Origin: Myrica gale
Taxonomy: Eukaryota; Streptophyta; Magnoliopsida; Fagales; Myricaceae
Length of the DNA: 64,000 bases
Direction of reading: 5' to 3'
NCBI GenBank assembly: GCA_963930655.1
Contig: OZ005607.1
Location: 13,718,874-13,782,873, forward strand
The position numbers and the translations under genes are program-made. Positions 57,992 to 64,000 of this stretch are shown here, one piece after another (position 1 is the first letter of the stretch; each line of letters begins with the position of its first letter). A model generated the notes under the pieces. It did not search any database, was not told where the DNA came from, and worked only from the letters and a program-made list of their open reading frames with translations.

Positions 57992-58489
57992 AGCTTGGCC
58001 CAAGGGAGGCAGGCTAGGGTGGGTCAAGGGGGCGGTGGGGGCAAACACGTACAAAAAAAATTAATTTTACAGAACTAAGGGGTGGCAAGCCGGGTTCTTT
58101 CCGCAACTGCTTGCAGGAGCTATTATTAGAGAGCTTCATGCTAATGATTGGGTGGACATCTTGACAAAGATAAGACATTAGCAATGAACGTTATTTTTGG
58201 CCAGGAATGTACAAGAATGTGAGTTGATTGATAAAATGGTGCCAACCACGTCAATTGATACACACCATTACTAGAACAACTGATTTGTACACACCATTAC
58301 TAGAACCAATAGCTCCTTGGGTTGATTTGAGCATGAATTTTGTGTTGGGCCTGCCGAAGAGATCAAGGCCTTGTTTGGAATGAGATTTCATATCTCGTCT
58401 TGGAGTTCACAACCGGTTTGAGAACTTGTTTCTCATAAACGCGTTTGGCAAATAGTTAGGATTGAAGTTCATTTTCAACTCCAGATTTA

Positions 58490-58685
58490 GGGTGTGTTTG
58501 TGTTGGAAAATTTTTGGTTTGTTAAAATTTTGGTATTGAGTTTAGTGAAAAAGTGAAGAGAGAGATAATTTTTTATATTTTGTAGTGAAAAGTTATGATT
58601 TGATGGGAGAGAGAGAGATTATATTGTAATATTTTATTGTGAGAGGGTGAAATTTTTTGTGAAATTTTTGAGTGCAAACACAACC
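58490..58685 (-). mobile_element. Harbinger-like MITE, family A, copy 4
   Basis: 196 bases with ends GGGTGTGTTTGTGTTGG and GAGTGCAAACACAACC and a TTA duplication (58487-58489, 58686-58688). The interior AGTGAAAAAGTGAAGAGAGA and GGGAGAGAGAGAGATTATAT are as in copy 1, opposite to copies 2 and 3. Confidence 0.85.
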
Positions 58686-58688
58686 TTA

Positions 58689-59754
58689 CCCTCCATGCGT
58701 CTTAGTTCTATACGCTATGAGCACTTTGTCCATAACGTTACAATGCTGAAGTCAAATGATAATTAAGGCTGCGACGAACAAGACAAAGCTGGAAGTACAC
58801 CTTTGTCACATTTTTGAACTTGAACATACTTAATACCAGTCATACCCCTACGAATAACCTCAACAGAGTTTATAAAAAAGTTTGAGGACGCATATGGCAT
58901 TTTCTACCCTTTGAGGGATAACCCCCGACTTTCGTCAAACCATCTTAATCACCAATTTCTTTCCTCTGCTTTGCATACCCGATCCTCCCCCTCACGAGTC
59001 ACGTCCAACTGCACAAATTATCTCTACAAATTAGCATTCAATCTGTCAAACTGTCGCTCTAGGAGTGTCTAGTGGAAGATCCCAACTTAATATTCTGAAA
59101 CCATGTCAGAGCACCTCCCATCAGATCTTGAATGCGTAAGTTGAACCAGTTTGGAAGGAGCCGAAGCCTCATTCTTTACCAGGAGTTCATTTGCTCCTTG
59201 AGTGACGACGGTAGGTGGTCATTAATGGAGTAATTGATGCCTAATATATACCATCCGAATTGTCCCTTACTTGGATCTGATGCGCATCATTCAATTTGAG
59301 CTTGATCCAATAGGATGAAAGCTAGCCATGTTAGCCAAGAAAAACCAAGGATCAACCTCGTGTAATAACATCATTCCCCAATTCTCTATAACATAACCAT
59401 ACCCAGTTCGCAGGAGCATGTGTTCAAGCGTGTTGCCAAACTTTCACCGTAAAAGCTCAACCTTAAGCTCTCGAGAAGTTTCATTTGTGTCAATTCCCCG
59501 CATGCAAGAGGCACGATTTGCACCATCTATTTCACACCCACTAAGGTGGCATGTCCTCCCTCCCACCATGACTCTTACAACCCGAGTTGCCTCGAAGGTG
59601 AGTTTGTTCTCCACACAAGCTTTTAATGCTATAGATATTGTCATTGTATTCGTTCCTTTGAGAGTGAATCCTGCTTTATTGGTTGTTTTGGCATTTGCCC
59701 CCAAGCTGTGTATTTTCTGTGTTTGTCGAAATGCCCCACTTATCATGTATTCGT
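58689..59754. other. 1.1 kb of unassigned sequence
   Basis: More evenly mixed composition than the surroundings. A 100-codon open stretch on the - strand (59746-59444) with GGCEIDG-like text (it reads LSGCEIDGANRASCMRGIDT) matches no family I know and may be repeat-derived. Confidence 0.3.
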
Positions 59755-60087
59755 ATGTACACTTTGTTTTGTATTATTTTCATATTAAAAGGGTATTATA
59801 TTTATGTTTATGATCTGATTTCAGAACAACTCACACTAGTACCAGAGGTTATGTTATTGTTTTAGTAATCCAATTGTTTTCGTTAATTCTGTTAATTCTT
59901 TTCTTATAATGTTGGGCTCAATTTCCTTGCTTGATTCGCATGTGTTAATGAATATGTACACTTTGTTTTTTTTTTAAAATATTAAAAGGGTATAATATTT
60001 ATGCTTATGGTCTTATTTCAAAACAACTTGAACTAGTAGGCTCAGGTTCCGTTATTTTTTTAATAATCCAATTGTTTTGGTTAATTC
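59755..60087. repeat. diverged tandem duplication, about 135 bases per unit
   Basis: 59755-59889 and 59954-60087 share ATGTACACTTTGTTTT, ATTAAAAGGGTAT, TTTCA then AACAACT, and AATCCAATTGTTTT in order, in the same orientation. Confidence 0.7.
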
Positions 60088-60265
60088 GTTATCTTGCAAA
60101 CAATTGTTCAAACCAGCAGTCCATTCGGCTCTATTTGCAGCCAGAAGATTTGTCCCAAACCTTCAGATTAAAGATGTGGGGATCAACAATTTCTTGTTTT
60201 GTTTTGACTCTCCCTCCCTCAAAGAGAAAATCCCTTCACATGCGCCTTGGAATAGCAATACACAT
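60077..60265 (+). mobile_element. LINE ORF1 fragment (DUF4283 region)
   Basis: The frame reads RRFVPNLQIKDVGINNFLFC then FDSPSLKEKIPSHAPWNSN, following the plant LINE ORF1 DUF4283 pattern (IRDVG, NLFLF, and a PWNF/PWNI end). It is short, with no LINE sequence either side that I can identify. Confidence 0.45.
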
Positions 60266-60701
60266 AAGAGGAAGCAAATGAACAAATTATTCAATAAGAC
60301 TCATAATATGTGCATAGTGGTGTAGGAAATTATAGCAGAAGCACTTCTTACAGCTATTCTCCAAAATCGTTCAAGAAATTGCTTATTATTTCTCTAGTTC
60401 ACTGAAAGCATCCTACTCCGCCATAAATGGAACTCCAATTACTTCAATTTCCAATTCCAATTCCAAGGTTAAAGCATATTGAAAATGGTATAAGTGAAAC
60501 TTAAAACAAGTGATTGGACAAAGGAACGATCTTGGTTTTCTTTTTCCTCAATCCAAAAAAGATCCATAAACCAATCACAACAAACCAATACAACACAGTT
60601 CTCCCTTTCAGAAACAATTAATTATAAGTCCTCATTCCCACAATCAGATCCGTACATATACAAAGCAAAATTAGTCGGGAAAAAAGAAAACAAAATCGTA
60701 C

Positions 60702-60800
60702 CTTTTGGGGCTTCGAGAACATGAAGAAGAGAAAAATAAAGAGGACCACGTAGAGGAAGAGGCATCGGCGTTGTACCAAGACCGAGATCGCTCTACGCAT
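60702..60800 (-). CDS. possible first exon of an unidentified minus-strand membrane protein gene
   Basis: From an ATG at 60800 the - strand encodes 33 codons to a good donor (CAAAAG then GTACGA) at 60702/60701, in phase 0. The peptide begins MRRAISVLVQRR and continues with a hydrophobic run (CLFLYVVLFIFLFFMF) before SKPQK, as in a signal anchor of a type II membrane protein, perhaps Golgi. The 200 bases upstream have the mixed composition of a plant 5' UTR and promoter, unlike the AT-rich surroundings. I found no second exon further left, where a LINE fragment and a tandem duplication lie. So the gene may be broken, have a long intron, or not be real. Function is unknown. Confidence 0.35.
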
Positions 60801-61039
60801 CGTGTTTTCTGTCCGTATCCCTCCTAACTTTCTTCCTCTCAAACAACTGGATTAGCAGCTGGTTTCGGAGTACTCCATGAAGATAACACAAGACTTCCTC
60901 TTTCCCCAAAAGGACCAAAATGCACCAATGTGTGGCTTCAGATTTGGGGATTTTGATAAAGGATTCCGGGGGTTTGCGTCTTCAATTGGGATTTTAGGGT
61001 TAAAGGGTGTGAAAGAATTTGGGGCTTCGAGGGTTGATT

Positions 61040-61740
61040 TTTAATTTTGAGAACATTACGCGTGTCTTTCATTTATTAATTTGTTTAGTGGGTAAAAGGA
61101 CATTCCACGTGTAATCTGTTAGCCAGGTCAGCATTTTCGTCCATTAAGTTGACGGCATGACTCTTCTGGGAATAGGGCCAAACCCCATGATTTTTTATAG
61201 GGAAAAACATACCCTAAGGACGAAATTGGGAAATAGTCATACTCCAAGGACATACGGAGCAATTTAGCTTTTTTTTAACAATAACAAAAAGAATCGTTTT
61301 GTTTTAAAACCCCTCCTCTCCATTTATGTTCGCGGACCCCCGGGAAATATCTCGATCCCCCCCTCCCTCGCCCATTTATGTTCGCAGACCCCCACCGGGA
61401 AATATCCTAATTCCCCTCTCCCCCATAATTTATGTTCATGAACTGCCTTGCACTTGCCCCCAGGAGATCTACATGTTCCGTTCCAAGAAGTAAACCCACA
61501 GCAGTAACTAGTAATATCATCAGAACTGGCGTCCATGCTACAATGTGCAAGGAAAATGGAAAAAAAACAATAAACACGAAGTTGAAGAAAGTTGCAAAAG
61601 GTTGCAGAAGACGTGCAGCAAAAAGAGTCGGCTTATTGTTGCAGAAGGTTATAGAAGAGCAGGGAAAATGGAAGGAAAAAAATTAGCAATGGCGTATTGT
61701 GTGTTGCGGAAGCTATGTGGGAAAAAATGAAAGAAAAAAA
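61040..61740. other. unassigned sequence with short tandem repeats
   Basis: 61195-61265 has foldback-like text (CCCTAAGGACGAAATTGGG). 61321-61440 contains two units and part of a third of a repeat with CATTTATGTTCGC, GACCCCC and GGGAAATAT. 61540-61690 is A-rich with GTTGCAGAAG repeated. Confidence 0.45.
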
Positions 61741-61954
61741 GACAAGCTGACTGTGTTGACGCCAAGCCAAGTATGGAGCTTTTTGTTCCTCTCCACCTCA
61801 TTAAATGAGGTGTACATGTGGTGATCGTCAGATTTGAGCCTCAAAATCTCAGCCCTCCCTTAACACCCTTCGCACCCATAAACTTCACACCGAATCCAAT
61901 CCCGATTCTAAATGGTAGTACTTATGGATACTTATCCTCTTCTCATGACTTAAG

Positions 61955-62125
61955 GCAAGGGGACCATTGTCCTCCTTCCTGAGATCCGAGAGCCAGTGGC
62001 TTCTAAAGGGTCTGAAGACCAATGCAATTGCTCCATCAACATCTCATATCCTTTTTGCTGACGACCTGTTTCTGTATGCTAAAACCACCTCTCAGGAAGC
62101 CGTGTGTACTAATGAGTGCATATAA
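61955..62125 (+). mobile_element. LINE reverse transcriptase fragment
   Basis: Around the catalytic motif the frame reads CSINISHILFADDLFLYAKT, preceded by RQGD-like text (AGGCAAGGGGACC at about 61953). This is the palm of an L1-type reverse transcriptase. It ends where the copia LTR begins at 62144. Confidence 0.65.
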
Positions 62126-62143
62126 CTACAAACTAGCTCATAT

Positions 62144-63345
62144 TGTCAGTTGCTCAAAAGGTGAAAATCCGCAATTCATTTCAGTAGAAACTAAAGAAAG
62201 AATATTTTCTCATTGTCTACATTCTCCTTAAAGCATTTGTACAGTCAGCGTGTGATTTATAGAGGACATTCATTGTAACGGAATTGTCCTAGAATCACCA
62301 AAAGGATAAATGCTATTACAAGAATATGCTTGTAGAAGGTAGTAGAATGTTCTGCAGAAGGTGCTAGGTGTCTCGGCACTCAGCAGGTGAGTCAGCTGGT
62401 AGCTTGTCATTTGCGGTGTGAGTTGGCATTGGTTTAACATCCCCCCGCGAGCTGATCTAGGGAGACACCAAAGTGAGGCTTGATCGAAGATGCTGGAAGT
62501 GAGCAGTGGATAGTGGATTGGTGAAAATGTCAGCCAATTGGTCTTTGCTAGAGATAAAAGAAACCTTGAGAGTTTTATTGGCAACCTGATTGCGAACAAA
62601 ATGGTAGTCGATGTCCACATGCTTGGTCCGAGAGTGCATGATAGGATTAACAGTGAGATAGGTAGCACTCAAGTTATCACACCAAAGCACAGGAGGTTGG
62701 GGAAGGAAAATACAAAGTTCTTTGAGAAGAGATTGAAGCCAAAGAATTTCACAGGTGGCATTGGAAATGGATTTGTACTCAGCTTCGGTACTTGACCTAG
62801 CAATGGTGGGCTGTTTTCGGGAGCTCCATGACATAAGATTGGTGCCGAAAAATACACAATGACTACATGTGGAACGACGGTCGTCAACACAGCTGGCCCA
62901 ATCGGCATTTGAGTAAGCAGTGAGATTACAAGGAGAGGCAGACTTCAGGTAAAGGCCAAAACCAGTGGTGTTGCGGAGGTAACATAGAATTATTTTGACC
63001 GCTTACCAATGAGGGACTATGGGAACTAACATTTATTGACAGACTTTGTTAACAACGAAGGCAATGTCCAGTCTGGTGAATGCGAGGTACTGAAGGCTGC
63101 CGAAAATACTCCAGTATTATGTGGGATTGTCATAAGAAGGATTCATGAAGGTGGAGAGTTGAGTGGTGGACGACTGGCGAAGAGACCGGTTTGGCAGTAG
63201 ACATGTTGGCTTTTGAGAGGAGGTCAAGAATATTTTTTTAGAGAGAAAAAGGTCAGAGGAGACACGGGGAACCTCAATGCCAAGAAAGTAATTTAGGAAG
63301 CCAAAATTAAAATTTCGACATAATTTGGACGTGATGGACATAGGG
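62144..63345 (-). mobile_element. 3' end of a copia-type retrotransposon (fossil)
   Basis: On the - strand, right to left: the end of the reverse transcriptase (NYFLGIEV, about 63290; SYDNPT, about 63120), then RNase H with [19 protein letters not shown] (about 62820) and DYHFVRNQVA (about 62610), a purine tract GCGGGGGGA at about 62448-62440, and an LTR at 62439-62144 (starts TGTTAAACCAATGCC, ends GCAACTGACA, 296 bases). The 5' part and the other LTR are missing: it stops abruptly against CACTA sequence. Broken in several places. Confidence 0.8.
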
Positions 63346-63348
63346 AAG

Positions 63349-64000
63349 AATATTTGTGATAATGTGCTGGGGACTTTGATAAACAAATAGAGGAAGACGA
63401 AGGACAATGCCAGTGCTCGGAGGGATTTGGCGTTAATGGGCATAAAAAAGGAATTGCATTTACAAGTTCAGGGTCATCACGAGGTAATGTCTCATGCATC
63501 ATTCACACTGACGAAAGATGAACGAAGAAAGTGTTGTCAGTGGTTGAAGGGTGTGAAGTTCCCTTACGGGAATGCATCTAATATAATGCGGTGTGTAAAT
63601 GTGAAAAACTACAAGTTAACCGATATGAAGAGCCGCGACTTTCACATTAGGTTGCAACGACTGTTACCAGCGATGATACATGGGAGACTGGATGAAGAAT
63701 ATATACAACATTGGCAAAGTTGAGTTTATTTTTCAAAGATTTGTGTTCAAGAACTGTAAATTTAGAAGTTGTCGACCAGTTAGCAAAAGATTTTGGTTTG
63801 ATTCTCTGTAAGTTGGAACACATATATTTCCTCCATCATTCTTCACTGTGATGGTCCATTTAGCAGTCCACTTACCTCGGGAATTGAAACTTGCAGGCCC
63901 CGTTCAGTACAAATGGATGTATCAAATGGAAAGGTACTTGGGGAAGATGACGTCTTTTGTGAAGAATAGGGCACGACCTGAGGCGTCCATAGCAAAAGGT
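63349..64000 (+). mobile_element. CACTA (En/Spm) transposase region, running off the window
   Basis: The frame reads ICDNVLGTLINK then, past an in-frame TAG at 63388-63390, RKTKDNASARRDLALMGIKK. Both follow the TNP2-type CACTA transposase (NVLGTLLN..GKTKDNLNARLDLxDMGIR). From 63790 the text FPPSFFTVMVHLAVHLPREL and AGPVQYKWMYQMERYLGKM is the DUF4218 domain that follows it. A TGA at 63721-63723 and a frame change separate the two parts, so the copy is probably dead. The 5' side is cut by the copia fragment; the 3' side continues past 64000. Confidence 0.8.

Noticed and set aside
59444-59746. 100-codon minus-strand frame
   Set aside because: No family recognised and no splice or promoter context. 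Kept only as a note in the unassigned stretch.

Overview
The window is nuclear DNA from a flowering plant, most likely a eudicot. Genes have GT-AG introns, AT-rich intergenic DNA surrounds them, and the elements present are typical of plants: L1 LINEs, Ty1/copia and Ty3/gypsy retrotransposons, a TRIM, CACTA, Harbinger-like MITEs and foldback elements. I cannot name the species. I saw no rRNA, tRNA, CRISPR array or organelle insertion.

Two host genes are complete and look intact. ABCF1 (+ strand, ATG 10473 to stop 15392, five coding exons plus an intron in the 5' UTR, 600 aa) encodes a soluble twin-ATPase ABC-F protein of the ARB1/ABCF2 type. 4CLL7 (- strand, ATG 54518 to stop 49507, six exons, 542 aa) encodes a peroxisomal 4-coumarate:CoA ligase-like acyl-CoA synthetase ending in SKM. 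Both coding sequences splice in frame by eye at every junction. Two weak 5' exons of unidentified - strand genes may lie at 573-705 and 60702-60800.

Layout. 1-9.3 kb: foldback and MITE territory, with a 1.35 kb near-palindrome, a long-TIR element carrying a piece of an OCTOPUS-like (DUF740) gene, and a TRIM whose 5' LTR holds a MITE. 10.1-15.8 kb: ABCF1, with MITEs and a LINE tail in introns 1 and 4. 16.4-23.4 kb: a very long, rearranged LTR. 23.4-28.5 kb: a copia fossil interrupted by a non-autonomous LTR element that carries pieces of two host genes, CMP-KDO synthetase and a PPR protein. 30.5-36 kb: a gag-protease-only gypsy fossil with both LTRs and a matching target duplication. 36.2-49 kb: one old L1 LINE opened by at least five later insertions. 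49.5-54.6 kb: 4CLL7. 54.8-64 kb: MITEs, LINE scraps, a copia tail and the start of a CACTA transposase region that runs off the window.

The two genes show no functional link. They are islands about 34 kb apart across a graveyard of nested elements. The most notable content is repeated capture of host-gene fragments by non-autonomous elements, together with several cases where target duplications or empty sites give the order of insertion.
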